A stretch of 64,000 nt of DNA, from contig NZ_CP061170.1 of assembly GCF_011751745.2 (NCBI RefSeq), positions 744,001 to 808,000 on the forward strand, read 5' to 3'. Below, in pieces: positions 8,352-17,669 of the stretch. Each line of letters starts with the position of its first letter. Position 1 is the stretch's first letter. Origin of the DNA: Paramicrobacterium fandaimingii (lineage in GTDB: Bacteria > Actinomycetota > Actinomycetes > Actinomycetales > Microbacteriaceae). The notes under the pieces were generated by a model. That model saw only the letters and a program-made list of their open reading frames with translations. It searched no databases and was not told the DNA's origin. The position numbers were made by a program, and so were the translations under genes.

Positions 8352-9746
8352 TCAGGCCCGTGCGCTGTATTGCTCTCTGATGATCTCGCGGTAGTCGGGA
8401 GTCGGGGTTGCGCTGATCGACAGAGGCCATGACGGGCGTTTGCCGTTCAGTGCCCAGGCCGCCTGCACCGCGGCACCGTCGGCAACGTATTCGCCCGGTT
8501 CCGGCACGATGACGGGTGCATCGAAGACCTGCGCGGCAATGTGCTGAACAGCGGTGTTCTGGGCCGCGCCGCCCACCATGAGGATGCGGTCAGAGCCCAC
8601 GCCGTGACGGCGCACGGCGTCGAGCCCGTCAGCGAGGCCGCAGAGCAGCCCCTCGACGGCGGCACGGGCAAGATTGGGGCGCGTTGCAGCGCCCAATGTC
8701 ATGCCAAACAAGGTAGCCGTTGCATCCGGGAGGTTCGGGGTTCGCTCTCCCTCGAAGTACGGCTGCAGCACGAGCCCGTTCGCGCCCGCCTTCGACTGAA
8801 GGGCCAACGTTCCGAGCGTGTCGTGGTCGACGTCGAGCAGGCGGGCGATCGCGTCGAGAATGCGCGCGGCGTTGAGCGTCGCGATGAGGGGAAGATACGC
8901 GCCATCTGCCGATGCGAACCCGGCAACGGTTCCCGAGGCATCGTGGGTGGGGGTGTCCGTGACGGCGAAGACCGTTCCCGACGTTCCGATCGAGACGACG
9001 ACGTCGCCTGCGGCAGCGCCGAGGCCGAGAGCGGCCCCCGCATTGTCGCCCGCGCCCACGCCGACGATGACGCCGGTCGGGGTCGTTCCCGCCCGGTCGC
9101 CAGGATCGAGCACGCGGGGAAGGATCGCGCTGTGTCCGAGCGCGAGCGTGAAGAGCTCGTCATCATAGGTGTTGCGTTCGGCAGACCAGTACGCCGTTCC
9201 CGAGGCATCGGAGCGGTCTGTCGTGAGCTGGCGAAGGTCGGGGCCGAGCGGTGAGTCGTCAGCGGGCCCGTATCCGCGCAGCCGCCACGTCAGCCAGTCG
9301 TGGGGCAGCGCGACGGCCGCCACACGTTTCGCATTCTCTGGTTCGGCGTCACGCAGCCAGCGCAGCTTCGATGCGGTGAACGAGGCGACGGGAACGATGC
9401 CGACGCGGCGCGCGTATTCCTCAGCGCCGACCTCGGAAATGAGATCGCGGGCCGCATCGGCGCTGCGCGTGTCGTTCCACAGCAGCGCGTCACGGATGAC
9501 CTCACCGTCGGCGTCGAGTGCCACCATTCCGTGCTGCTGGCCGGCAACGGAGATCGCCGAGACGTCGTCGATGCCGCCGGCTGAGGCAATTGCCGTCTGC
9601 AGGGCGCTCCACCACGCTGCCGGAGCGACTTCAGTGCCCTCGGGGTGCGACGCTCGCCCGCGGCGCGCGACGGCGCCCGTCGCGGCATCCCGAATGACGA
9701 TCTTGCAACTCTGCGTTGATGAGTCGATGCCCGCAACCAGCGTCAT
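8352..9746 (-). CDS. xylB: Xylulokinase
   Basis: The 464-residue FGGY-family kinase phosphorylates D-xylulose to xylulose 5-phosphate, feeding the pentose phosphate pathway in the cytoplasm. The N-terminal ATPase-fold motif [10 protein letters not shown], the segments [11 protein letters not shown] and LLWNDTRS, and the later phosphate motif [12 protein letters not shown] identify the family. The length is within the usual range for XylB. It follows xylA on the same strand after an 87-base gap with a long stem-loop and precedes the LacI-type gene. The pairing with xylA makes xylulose the most likely substrate. Confidence 0.92.
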   Translation of the reverse strand: MTLVAGIDSSTQSCKIVIRDAATGAVARRGRASHPEGTEVAPAAWWSALQTAIASAGGIDDVSAISVAGQQHGMVALDADGEVIRDALLWNDTRSADAARDLISEVGAEEYARRVGIVPVASFTASKLRWLRDAEPENAKRVAAVALPHDWLTWRLRGYGPADDSPLGPDLRQLTTDRSDASGTAYWSAERNTYDDELFTLALGHSAILPRVLDPGDRAGTTPTGVIVGVGAGDNAGAALGLGAAAGDVVVSIGTSGTVFAVTDTPTHDASGTVAGFASADGAYLPLIATLNAARILDAIARLLDVDHDTLGTLALQSKAGANGLVLQPYFEGERTPNLPDATATLFGMTLGAATRPNLARAAVEGLLCGLADGLDAVRRHGVGSDRILMVGGAAQNTAVQHIAAQVFDAPVIVPEPGEYVADGAAVQAAWALNGKRPSWPLSISATPTPDYREIIREQYSARA

Positions 9747-9774
9747 CTGATGCCTCTCGTGCCGAACTGGATGC

Positions 9775-9819
9775 CGCGCATGACCGCCTTGGTCGCTCGC
9801 CCGGAAGCGGTCATGCGCG
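9775..9819 (-). promoter_or_regulatory. Stem-loop between xylA and xylB
   Basis: A 13-bp perfect inverted repeat (CGCGCATGACCGC and complement) with a 19-base loop occupies the 87-base xylA-xylB gap. It may be a partial terminator or an mRNA-stabilising element that favours xylA over xylB. Confidence 0.6.
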
Positions 9820-9833
9820 ACACGTGGATGCTG

Positions 9834-11027
9834 TTAGCTCCGAGCTCCCATGAGGTGCTCGACCATCAGCTGCTGCAGTCGGACGAATCCGAATCCCTTG
9901 CCGTTGAAGTAGGCGTCAGAGTTGAAGTCCTCGTACGACGCACGGTCGGCGAGCAGAGAGTCATAGCTCTCGCCGTCGCCGAGCGTCGGCGTCGACAGCT
10001 CATCGACGCGGGCAGCGGCGAGTGCCTCCTGCACCTCGGGGTCGGCGCGGAATGCGGCAGCCCGCTCCTTGAGCAGCAGGTATGTGCGCATGTTCGCCGC
10101 AGCGGAGTCCCAGACGCCCGACTCGTCTTCTGTGCGGCTCGGCTTGTAGTCGAAGTGCCGAGGGCCGTCGTAGGACGGGCCGCCGTTGGGGCCGCCGTTT
10201 TCGAGCAGGTCGACGAGCGAGAACGCGTTCTGCAGGTCGCCGTGACCGAACACGAGGTCTTGGTCGTACTTGATTCCGCGCTGGCCGTTGAGGTCGATGT
10301 GAAAGAGCTTGCCCTGGTAGAGCGCCTGCGCGATGCCGGCCGTCATGTTGAGTCCAGCCATCTGCTCGTGCCCGACCTCGGGGTTGATGCCGACGAGTTC
10401 CGGGCGCTCGAGCGTCTCGATGAAGGCGAGCGCGTGGCCGAGCGTCGGCAGCAGAATGTCGCCGCGCGGCTCGTTCGGCTTCGGCTCAATGGCGAAGCGA
10501 ATGTCGTAGCCCTTGTCTGTCACGTACTGGCCGAGCAGGTTCACTGCCTCGCGGTAGCGCTCGAGGGCCGCCTGAACGTCTTTCGCCGAGTCGTACTCAG
10601 CGCCCTCGCGGCCGCCCCACATGACGAATGTCTTTGCGCCGAGCTCTGCTGCGAGGTCGAGGTTGCGCAGCACCTTGCGCAGGGCAAAGCGGCGAACCGC
10701 GCGGTCATTTGACGTAAAGCCACCGTCCTTGAAGACGGGGGCGGAAAACAGGTTCGTCGTCACCATGGGAACGATGATTCCGGTGTCGGCGAGCACCTGC
10801 TTCAGGCGGTCAATCTGAGTCTGGCGCTCGGCATCCGTCGAGCCGAAGGCAAACAGGTCGTCGTCGTGGAATGTGAGGCCGTATGCGCCGAGTTCGCTCA
10901 GCTTCTCCACGCCGTGAACGACGTCGAGGGGAGCGCGGGTCGGGCCGCCGAAGGGGTCGGTTCCGTTGTACCCGATCGTCCAGAGTCCGAACGAGAACTT
11001 GTCGTCGCGTGTGGGTGTGAGGCTCAT
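9834..11027 (-). CDS. xylA: Xylose isomerase
   Basis: The 397-residue TIM-barrel isomerase converts D-xylose to D-xylulose using two divalent metals. It is of the shorter actinobacterial class. The catalytic segment TFHDDDL, the metal segments [25 protein letters not shown] and FHIDLNGQ, and the GHGDLQ region are all present. The N-terminal stretch reads [15 protein letters not shown]; the first Trp is kept but the usual second Trp of WTVGW is Tyr. The start has a CGGAG site 6 bases upstream. It is the first gene of the minus-strand xyl block; a dyad at 11066-11087 may be its control site. Confidence 0.95.
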   Translation of the reverse strand: MSLTPTRDDKFSFGLWTIGYNGTDPFGGPTRAPLDVVHGVEKLSELGAYGLTFHDDDLFAFGSTDAERQTQIDRLKQVLADTGIIVPMVTTNLFSAPVFKDGGFTSNDRAVRRFALRKVLRNLDLAAELGAKTFVMWGGREGAEYDSAKDVQAALERYREAVNLLGQYVTDKGYDIRFAIEPKPNEPRGDILLPTLGHALAFIETLERPELVGINPEVGHEQMAGLNMTAGIAQALYQGKLFHIDLNGQRGIKYDQDLVFGHGDLQNAFSLVDLLENGGPNGGPSYDGPRHFDYKPSRTEDESGVWDSAAANMRTYLLLKERAAAFRADPEVQEALAAARVDELSTPTLGDGESYDSLLADRASYEDFNSDAYFNGKGFGFVRLQQLMVEHLMGARS

Positions 11028-11065
11028 GAAAACTCCGTCTGTGTCAGCACCATCGATGATTTGTC

Positions 11066-11087
11066 GATCTATACAACATATTAGATC
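11066..11087. promoter_or_regulatory. Dyad upstream of xylA
   Basis: GATCTA and its complement TAGATC are spaced by 10 bases in an AT-rich stretch 39-60 bases upstream of the xylA start. This is the kind of symmetry expected for a regulator site overlapping a promoter. It does not match the CGTTACC sites, so a different regulator would be needed. Confidence 0.35.
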
Positions 11088-11120
11088 ACGGATGCTGATC
11101 GCGAAAGCCCGGCAGGCGAA

Positions 11121-11651
11121 TCAGAGAAGTTTTCGCAACGTGCGCAGATTGCGTGTCGTCGTGAACGGCTTGTACCTGCTCTTCGCAAGCAGCGTCGCGA
11201 ACGGCGTGGATGTCGACGATCCCACCGGAACCTCCCAGTAGAGAACGCCGCCACCGCGAGTGACGTGCTCACCAGCCGAGTCCGCGGCCTCGTCGCTGAG
11301 TTCGTCGAGCGTTTCGTCGCTCGAGCAGAACACGACGTACGGCTGCCTGTCGTCGCGTTCCTCGTAGGGGAAGGCGTCGATGATGCCGTCAAGTCTCTCG
11401 AAGGGCAGCAGCACGATCCACGCGTCGTATCCGAACTCGTCTTCGAGGGCGCTTTCGATGCGCCGTTTCAGCTGCGCCTGATCACCGGATGCCGTGAAGA
11501 CGACGTTTCCCGTCGCCAGCACCGTGCGTACGGCGTCGAAGCCGAGGCGATGAAACAACGCGCCAAGCTCGGCCGAGCGCACGGTGATGCCGCCGACGTT
11601 GACGCCGCGCAAGAGAGCAACCCAGTGAAGGGGCCCCGCTGACGATGGCAT
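11121..11651 (-). CDS. DUF1697 family protein
   Basis: The 176-residue cytoplasmic protein begins MPSSAGPLHWVALLRGVNVGG. The opening ALLRGVNVGG and the later ATGNVVF are the hallmark segments of DUF1697, a widespread family of unknown function. The start at 11651 has an AGGAG site 6 bases upstream; the open frame extends 31 codons further without support. It is transcribed away from the chvE operon and is not obviously part of either sugar block. Confidence 0.85.
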   Translation of the reverse strand: MPSSAGPLHWVALLRGVNVGGITVRSAELGALFHRLGFDAVRTVLATGNVVFTASGDQAQLKRRIESALEDEFGYDAWIVLLPFERLDGIIDAFPYEERDDRQPYVVFCSSDETLDELSDEAADSAGEHVTRGGGVLYWEVPVGSSTSTPFATLLAKSRYKPFTTTRNLRTLRKLL

Positions 11652-11754
11652 TTCAGCTCCTTTGGTGTGTCGGGCAACGAATCTCGATTTCGCAGAAACT
11701 CGCGGCACGTGCCGTGTCGTTAGCATATAACTCGCGAAACTCATTGGTGTATGT

Positions 11755-11777
11755 CTTTGTTTGCGGCGTAGACAAAG
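11755..11777. promoter_or_regulatory. Candidate ROK (XylR/NagC-type) operator upstream of chvE
   Basis: CTTTGT and its complement ACAAAG are spaced by 11 bases. The arrangement resembles the TTTGTT...ACAAA operators known for ROK-family sugar repressors such as Bacillus XylR. It overlaps the candidate -35 box of the chvE operon, whose last gene encodes a ROK regulator. Confidence 0.55.
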
Positions 11778-11797
11778 CGCGATTTTTCCGTTATGTT
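11769..11797 (+). promoter_or_regulatory. Candidate promoter of the chvE-mmsA-mmsB operon
   Basis: TAGACA (11769-11774) and TATGTT (11792-11797) are separated by 17 bases, close to the primary sigma-factor consensus. The -35 lies inside the inverted repeat at 11755-11777. The leader to the chvE start would be about 118 bases. Confidence 0.55.
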
Positions 11798-11921
11798 TTC
11801 TCCGTCAACAAAGCCGCGCCGCAGCAAACACCGACGCGACGGGGCGAGAGCGAAGAGAACTTTCGTGAATCGCCTTGGCACGGCTGGCGACGTGATCGCA
11901 TTTCAGAGAGGAAATCAGCAC

Positions 11922-13031
11922 ATGTCCATCACCAAGAAGGTCCTGGCTCTTGGAGCCGTCGGGCTCATGGCCGCGGGACTCGCGGCGTGTTCATCCGAGG
12001 CAGAGGGCTCGACCGAGGGCAGCGACGTCGAGTGCAACGTCGGCATCTCGATGCCCACACGCTCGCTCGAGCGCTGGATCAACGACGGCGAGCAGCTTGA
12101 GGCGCAGCTCAAAGACCACGGGTGCACCGTCGACCTGCAGTACGCAGACAACAAGACAAACAAGCAGATCAGCCAGATTCAAAACCAGATCGCGGCCGGT
12201 GCGAAGATTCTCGTCGTCGCTCCGATCGACGGTGAGGTTCTCTCTCCTGTTCTCAGCGAGGCGAAGAAGACACAGGATGCTGTCGTCATCTCGTACGATC
12301 GCCTCATCAACGGCACGGAAGACATCGACTATTACGCCACCTTCGACAACGCGAAGGTTGGCAAGATGCAGGGCGAGTTTATTGTTGACAAGCTCGGCCT
12401 CGCCGACGGCGAGGGCCCCTTCAACCTCGAGCCGTTCGCTGGCAGCCCCGACGACAACAACGCGAAGTTCTTCTTCTCTGGTGCCTGGGACGTTCTGCTT
12501 CCCTACGTCGAGAACGGCCAGCTCGTCGTTCCGAGCGGCAAGGCACCGAAGTCCAACGATGAGTGGGCATCGATCGGCATTCAGGGCTGGGCCTCAGACA
12601 AGGCGCAGGCCGAGATGGACAACCGACTGACCTCGTTCTACTCGGGCGACGAAAAGGTCGACGTCGTTCTCTCCCCGAACGACAGCCTCGCCATCGGAAT
12701 CGAAGCGTCGCTCAAGTCGGCTGGCTACACACCGGGCGAGGACTACCCGCTCATCACCGGTCAGGATGCCGACAAGGCAAACGTCAAGGCGATCCTCAAC
12801 GGCGCGCAGGCGATGACGGTGCTCAAGGACACGCGCAAGCTCGGCGACACCGTGTTCGAGATGATCAAGCAGATCGTCGCCGGTGAAGACGTCGATACCA
12901 ACGTCACCTACAACAACGGTGAGTTCGACGTGCCGACGGCTCAGCTTGACCCCGTTGTCGTCACGAAAGACAACGTTCAGAAAGAGATTGTCGACAGCGG
13001 CTTCATCGACGGGTCTGAACTCGGCCTGTGA
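11922..13031 (+). CDS. chvE: ChvE-type multiple-monosaccharide-binding lipoprotein
   Basis: The 369-residue binding protein of a CUT2-type importer belongs to the ChvE group, which binds D-xylose, L-arabinose, glucose and related monosaccharides. A lipoprotein signal ends LAAC (Cys23). The mature part begins VGISMPTRSLERWINDGEQ and includes YADNKTNKQISQIQNQI and VISYDRLI, typical of this group. The start at 11922 has a GAGAGGAAAT site; the longer open frame lacks support. It is first in an operon with an ATPase and a permease. A 13-bp GC hairpin just past the stop suggests it is made in excess over them. Confidence 0.9.
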   Translation: MSITKKVLALGAVGLMAAGLAACSSEAEGSTEGSDVECNVGISMPTRSLERWINDGEQLEAQLKDHGCTVDLQYADNKTNKQISQIQNQIAAGAKILVVAPIDGEVLSPVLSEAKKTQDAVVISYDRLINGTEDIDYYATFDNAKVGKMQGEFIVDKLGLADGEGPFNLEPFAGSPDDNNAKFFFSGAWDVLLPYVENGQLVVPSGKAPKSNDEWASIGIQGWASDKAQAEMDNRLTSFYSGDEKVDVVLSPNDSLAIGIEASLKSAGYTPGEDYPLITGQDADKANVKAILNGAQAMTVLKDTRKLGDTVFEMIKQIVAGEDVDTNVTYNNGEFDVPTAQLDPVVVTKDNVQKEIVDSGFIDGSELGL

Positions 13032-13035
13032 CCTC

Positions 13036-13065
13036 GTGCGGCCGGCGCGGGAGCGCCGGCCGCAC
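13036..13065 (+). promoter_or_regulatory. Intercistronic hairpin between chvE and mmsA
   Basis: A perfect 13-bp stem (GTGCGGCCGGCGC and complement) with the 4-base loop GGGA starts 5 bases after the chvE stop. There is no T tract. It resembles the hairpin after the other binding-protein gene and probably limits read-through or protects the chvE mRNA. Confidence 0.7.
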
Positions 13066-13100
13066 CCGGCATGTCATCGACGACACTGAAAGAATTCCCT

Positions 13101-14633
13101 ATGCAGTCACCAAGCATCCTGACGATGTCTGACATCGCCATCAATTTCGGGCCGGTGAAGGCCCTCGACGGCGTCTCCCTCGAAGTGCACCGCGGTGAGA
13201 TCCACGGCATCTGCGGTGAGAACGGCGCAGGCAAGTCCACACTCATGAAGGTGCTGAGCGGCGTCTACCCGGCAGGAACATACACCGGCAGCATCGAGTT
13301 CGACGGCCACGACGTCGGCTATAGGTCGATCAACGACAGCGAGCGCGATGGAATCGTCATCATCCATCAGGAGCTCGCACTCAGCCCGTTCCTCTCGATT
13401 TCTGAGAACATCTTTCTCGGAAACGAACAGCAGACCCGCGGCGTCATCGACTGGAACTCGACGAACGCCGAAGCCGCCCGGCTGCTGAAGCGCGTCGGCC
13501 TCCGCGAGAACCCCTCAACTCCCGTCCTCGAACTCGGGGTGGGGAAACAGCAGCTCGTCGAGATCGCGAAGGCGCTGTCGAAGAACGTGAAGCTACTCAT
13601 CCTCGACGAGCCGACGGCGGCGCTCAACGATGAGGACTCGGCGCACCTGCTCGGACTGATCGAGCAGTTGCGCGAGCAGGGAATCACGAGCATCATCATC
13701 TCTCACAAGCTCAAAGAGATTAAGCGCATCGCAGACAGCGTCACGATCATCCGCGACGGCAAGACGATCGAGTCGTTCTCGATGTCTGAGCCGACGGCCA
13801 CAGAGAATCGGATCATCCGTTCGATGGTCGGCCGTGACCTGAACAACCTGTTCCCTCCGAGGGATCCCGATATCGGCGAAGAAGTTCTGCGGGTCGAGGA
13901 CTGGACCGTGTACCACCCGGTCGATACCGCGCGAAAGGTCGTCGACGGGGCATCGTTCACCGTGCGTTCGGGTGAGATCGTCGGGTTTGCCGGCCTTATG
14001 GGAGCCGGGCGCACCGAGCTGGCCATGAGTGTCTTCGGGCATTCCTACGGCACCAAGATCTCCGGTCGCATCTATAAGAACGGAACAGAGATTCAGGCGC
14101 GCTCTGTGGGGGAGGCGATCTCCCACGGGCTCGCCTACGCTACGGAGGACCGCAAGCGCTACGGGCTCAATCTGATCAAGGACATCGCCGAGAACATCTC
14201 GTCTGCGGCGCTGTCGAAGCTCGCACGCGGCGGTGTCGTCGATCGCTATCGAGAGCACAAAGTTGCGGACTCGTACCGCGAGAAGATGAACATCAAGGCA
14301 CCGTCTGTCTCGGCGATCACGGGCAAGCTCTCTGGTGGAAACCAGCAGAAGGTCGTGCTCTCGAAATGGATCTTCACCGGACCGGACGTGCTGTTTCTCG
14401 ACGAGCCGACCCGTGGAATCGACGTGGGCGCGAAGTACGAAATCTACGGAATCATCAACGAGCTGGCGGCGCAGGGCAAGGCCGTCGTCGTCATCTCGTC
14501 CGAGCTGCCCGAGCTGCTGGGGCTCTCGGATCGTATCTATGCAATATCTGAAGGACGGCTGACGGGCGAAGTCGCTCGAGCCGACGCAACGCAGGAAGTG
14601 CTCATGGAGTACATGACAGCGGGAAAGGACTGA
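13101..14633 (+). CDS. mmsA: Multiple-monosaccharide ABC transporter ATPase (MmsA/GguA)
   Basis: The 510-residue protein has two fused ATPase cassettes, as is normal for CUT2 importers. The first cassette has Walker [10 protein letters not shown] (39-47) and Walker [12 protein letters not shown], with a degenerate signature (GVGKQQ). The second has the signature LSGGNQQK and Walker [13 protein letters not shown]. An ATG at 13101 with a GAAAGAA site is preferred; an in-frame ATG at 13071 would start inside the shoulder of the hairpin. It energises sugar uptake through the permease encoded 4 bases downstream. Confidence 0.92.
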   Translation: MQSPSILTMSDIAINFGPVKALDGVSLEVHRGEIHGICGENGAGKSTLMKVLSGVYPAGTYTGSIEFDGHDVGYRSINDSERDGIVIIHQELALSPFLSISENIFLGNEQQTRGVIDWNSTNAEAARLLKRVGLRENPSTPVLELGVGKQQLVEIAKALSKNVKLLILDEPTAALNDEDSAHLLGLIEQLREQGITSIIISHKLKEIKRIADSVTIIRDGKTIESFSMSEPTATENRIIRSMVGRDLNNLFPPRDPDIGEEVLRVEDWTVYHPVDTARKVVDGASFTVRSGEIVGFAGLMGAGRTELAMSVFGHSYGTKISGRIYKNGTEIQARSVGEAISHGLAYATEDRKRYGLNLIKDIAENISSAALSKLARGGVVDRYREHKVADSYREKMNIKAPSVSAITGKLSGGNQQKVVLSKWIFTGPDVLFLDEPTRGIDVGAKYEIYGIINELAAQGKAVVVISSELPELLGLSDRIYAISEGRLTGEVARADATQEVLMEYMTAGKD

Positions 14634-14637
14634 CGTC

Positions 14638-15858
14638 GTGAGCACATCGACAACCACAGCCCCCACAACACCGGCACCGCAGAAGAAGCCGCGCAAGCGG
14701 CCGACCATCTCGGTGAACCTGAGACAGTACGGAATTCTGGCGGCCCTCGCCATCATCATCGTGCTATTCGAGGTGATGACCGATGGTCGTCTGCTCTTGC
14801 CGGGAAACATCAATAACCTGATCCAGCAGAACGCCTACGTGCTGATTCTGGCCGTCGGAATGGTGATCGTGATCATCGGCGGGCACATTGACCTGTCTGT
14901 CGGCTCGGTCGTCGCCATGGTCGGAGCGATATCTGCCATCGCGATGCAGCACTGGGGGCTTCCCTGGTGGGCGGCCGTCATCGTTGCCCTTCTCGTCGGC
15001 GCTCTCGTCGGCGCGTGGCAGGGATTCTGGGTCGCCTTCGTCGGCATCCCGGCCTTCATCGTCACGCTCGCGGGCATGCTGCTCTTCCGCGGCCTCACTC
15101 TCGTGCTGCTCACGGGCGGAACGATCAGCGGGCTCTCCGAGAGCTTCGTCGCGATCGGCGCTGGCTGGTTCCCCGGTTGGCTGGGCGAACTCGGCGGACG
15201 AGACGTGCTCACCATCGTCTTCGGAATCGTCGCTGTCGTTCTGCTGGTCTTTCAGCAGTCGCGGGCGCGCTCCGTGCAGCGGCGTCTGGATCTCGTGCGC
15301 GAGCCGCTCGTGTCGTTCTGGATCAAGCTCGGCATCGCATCGGTGGCCATTCTCGCTCTCGCGTGGCTCCTCAGCGACTATGCGGGCACGCCGTACATCC
15401 TCATCATTCTCGCCGTGCTGATTCTTGCCTACACGTTCGTTCTGCGGAACACGGTGTTCGGCCGTCACGTGTACGCCATCGGCGGCAATCGCTTCGCGGC
15501 CATGATGAGCGGTGTGAAGACCAAGTGGATCGACTTCTTCATCCTCACCAACATGGGTCTTCTCGCCGGTCTTGCCGGTGTCGTGTCAACGGCGCGTGCC
15601 GGCGGCGCAGTCGCCTCGGCCGGAACCAACTACGAGTTGGATGCCATTGCCGCTGTGTTCATCGGCGGCGCGGCTGTGACCGGTGGCGTCGGAACGGTCG
15701 TCGGCGCCGTCATCGGTGCGCTCGTGATGGGCGTGCTCAACATGGGGCTGTCGATTCTCTCGGTGGATGCCGCATGGCAGATGGCCATCAAGGGTCTTGT
15801 TCTGCTTCTTGCCGTTGCGTTCGATATCTTCAATAAGAAGCGCGGCAGCGCCGGATAG
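14638..15858 (+). CDS. mmsB: Multiple-monosaccharide ABC transporter permease (MmsB/GguB)
   Basis: The 406-residue membrane protein has about ten hydrophobic segments after a 35-residue Thr/Pro-rich cytoplasmic tail. It starts with GTG, preceded by GGAAAGGA. The segments VILAVGMVIVIIGGHIDLSVGS and GGNRFAAMMSGV are typical of RbsC/XylH/MmsB permeases. It forms the channel for the ChvE-like binding protein and the MmsA ATPase. The ROK regulator gene follows 47 bases later, in the same direction. Confidence 0.92.
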   Translation: MSTSTTTAPTTPAPQKKPRKRPTISVNLRQYGILAALAIIIVLFEVMTDGRLLLPGNINNLIQQNAYVLILAVGMVIVIIGGHIDLSVGSVVAMVGAISAIAMQHWGLPWWAAVIVALLVGALVGAWQGFWVAFVGIPAFIVTLAGMLLFRGLTLVLLTGGTISGLSESFVAIGAGWFPGWLGELGGRDVLTIVFGIVAVVLLVFQQSRARSVQRRLDLVREPLVSFWIKLGIASVAILALAWLLSDYAGTPYILIILAVLILAYTFVLRNTVFGRHVYAIGGNRFAAMMSGVKTKWIDFFILTNMGLLAGLAGVVSTARAGGAVASAGTNYELDAIAAVFIGGAAVTGGVGTVVGAVIGALVMGVLNMGLSILSVDAAWQMAIKGLVLLLAVAFDIFNKKRGSAG

Positions 15859-15905
15859 TCCCACACGGGATGTATGCAGAACAGTGAACAGAGGGGAGTG
15901 ACGCG

Positions 15906-17126
15906 ATGACCCGTCGCGATGATGTCGTGTCGGAACGCGTCGCTCCCTCACCCGGCTCCCGCACGAGCAATGACCAGCTCAGACGCTTCAACCTCTCGAT
16001 GCTCATGCAGATTCTGCACCGCAACGGCGGCTGCAGTCGTGCAGAGCTGACACGCAAGACGGGGCTGAACCGCTCGACGATCGCTGTGCTCGTCGCGGAG
16101 CTCGTCGAGGCGGGGCTCGCCTACGAGGGAGAACCCGAGACGGTTGTCGGGCAGATCGGCCGCCCAAGCCTTCGCGTTCATCCCGAGCCGCGGCTGTCGG
16201 CGATCACTGTCAACCCCGAGCACAACAGCGTTGCGATCGGACTGATCGGGCTCGGGGGAGAGATCATCCGAAGCGTTCGCTTCGACAGCTCTCGCGTTCC
16301 CAGCCCGGCAGAAGCTGTTCGCGTCGCGCATTCGATTGTCGAGGGGATGCGCGGAGAAATCGAGCAGTCGTACGACCTCGTCGGGGTGGGAGTCGCGGTT
16401 CCCGGCCTCGTGAGTGCGGCGACGGGTCGCATTGTGAACGCGCCGCAGCTGCATTGGAAAGATGTCGACCTGGCTACGCCCATGGCGCAGGCGTTTCAGC
16501 TTCCGGTCTTCATCGCCAACGACGCGACGGTCGGCGCGATTGCCGAGAACCTCTTTGGTGCGGCAAAGGGCGCGAAAGACCTCGTCTTCGTCGACGGAAG
16601 CGGCTCCGGCATCGGCGGCGGCGTCATCATCGACGGTCAGCCGCTGCGCGGAACATCCGGCTTCGCAGGCGAACTCGGTCACATCATGGTGAACAGCACA
16701 GGAACGCGCTGCCACTGCGGACGCATCGGGTGCCTCGAGACCGAGGTGAATCTGGAGCGGCTGTTGCGGCTGATCGGACTCACCCGCGCCGATGAGCACG
16801 AGCTCGACATCGAACTCGGTGTGACGCGCGATCACGCGGTGCTCGACGAGGTGCGCCGCCAGCTGGAGTTTCTGTCGATCGCGCTCACCAACCTCGTCAA
16901 CATCTTCGATCCCGAGGTCGTGGTGCTCGGCGGTTTTCTTGGCGCGCTGCTCACGGTGTCAGATGAACGCCTCGGCGGAGAGCTCAAGCTGCGCTCGATG
17001 TCGGGGCACTCGCGCTCGGTCGTTCTTGCTCGAGCGCGGCTGCGCTCCAGGCGGGTGATGATCGGCGCAGCTGAGTTGGCGTTTGCGCCGCTGCTCGCCG
17101 ATCCGCTGGCATTCAGACGCGACTGA
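15906..17126 (+). CDS. ROK-family (XylR/NagC-type) transcriptional regulator
   Basis: The 406-residue regulator has an N-terminal winged helix (FNLSMLMQILHRNGGCSRAE, then LTRKTGLNRSTIAVLVAEL) and a C-terminal sugar-kinase-like ROK domain. The ROK domain shows DGSGSGIGGGVIIDG, the conserved GELGH and the zinc motif CHCGRIGCLE. The ATG has a GAGGGGAG site. Its position directly after chvE-mmsA-mmsB makes that operon the likely target, with binding at the repeat at 11755-11777 relieved by a monosaccharide. Its stop abuts the stop of the convergent SprT gene with no gap. Confidence 0.9.
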   Translation: MTRRDDVVSERVAPSPGSRTSNDQLRRFNLSMLMQILHRNGGCSRAELTRKTGLNRSTIAVLVAELVEAGLAYEGEPETVVGQIGRPSLRVHPEPRLSAITVNPEHNSVAIGLIGLGGEIIRSVRFDSSRVPSPAEAVRVAHSIVEGMRGEIEQSYDLVGVGVAVPGLVSAATGRIVNAPQLHWKDVDLATPMAQAFQLPVFIANDATVGAIAENLFGAAKGAKDLVFVDGSGSGIGGGVIIDGQPLRGTSGFAGELGHIMVNSTGTRCHCGRIGCLETEVNLERLLRLIGLTRADEHELDIELGVTRDHAVLDEVRRQLEFLSIALTNLVNIFDPEVVVLGGFLGALLTVSDERLGGELKLRSMSGHSRSVVLARARLRSRRVMIGAAELAFAPLLADPLAFRRD

Positions 17127-17618
17127 TCACGACGCGTTGAGAGCCGCCTTTGCCCGCTCCGCGGGCGTGATCGTGCGCTTCGTCCACACGATCTCAAAAT
17201 TCGGGTCGAAGCGTCTCGAGCATTCGCCGCACGAGACGCGCCTCGTCGGCGCACGGTAGCGATAGAGACGATGGCCCCGCGGGCAGGCTCCGATCCATGG
17301 TGCGAGCTCATCGGCGATCTTGCCGTGGTGAAGGCGCTGCCCTTCATAGCCGATCTCGCGCGCGACGCGCACCCATGCGGGGCTGTGCCCAGCCTTCGGG
17401 CCGGCCATGGCATGGGCGACCTCGTGCAGCAGCACTTGGTGAATCTCGTCGTCGTCGTAGCGCGACGCCAGATACCGTGACACCGAAATGCGCTTCGTCG
17501 AGTAATTGCACAGCCCGGCACGCTTTTTCGCGTTGTCGAACGCGAACGTCCACGACGCGTCGAGGTGGAGGGAGATGAGCGCGTGCGCCCACACTCTCAC
17601 TCGAGCCAGATCTGCCAT
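17127..17618 (-). CDS. SprT-like zinc metalloprotease-fold protein
   Basis: The 163-residue protein carries the SprT-like active site HEVAH (65-69) with a further His at 78 (AGHSP). A C-terminal zinc ribbon is built from the Cys/His of CPRGH and the Cys pair of SCGEC. Relatives include the DNA-protein crosslink protease SPRTN, but the role of the short bacterial forms is not established. The start lies 6 bases after a TACATT hexamer and has no ribosome site, so the mRNA is probably leaderless. The gene meets the ROK gene tail to tail. Confidence 0.85.
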   Translation of the reverse strand: MADLARVRVWAHALISLHLDASWTFAFDNAKKRAGLCNYSTKRISVSRYLASRYDDDEIHQVLLHEVAHAMAGPKAGHSPAWVRVAREIGYEGQRLHHGKIADELAPWIGACPRGHRLYRYRAPTRRVSCGECSRRFDPNFEIVWTKRTITPAERAKAALNAS

Positions 17619-17624
17619 GTCTTA

Positions 17625-17630
17625 AATGTA
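17625..17630 (-). promoter_or_regulatory. -10 element of a leaderless promoter (SprT-like gene)
   Basis: TACATT on the minus strand fits TANNNT and lies exactly 6 bases before the ATG. This spacing places the transcription start at the start codon. Confidence 0.6.
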
Positions 17631-17669
17631 GGACAGGTCACTGACGTTCGGCGAGCGCACTCGCGGCGG

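Noticed and set aside
13593..14813. Minus-strand frame of 406 codons across mmsA and mmsB
   Set aside because: It crosses two solid genes on the other strand and shows no motif or start signal.
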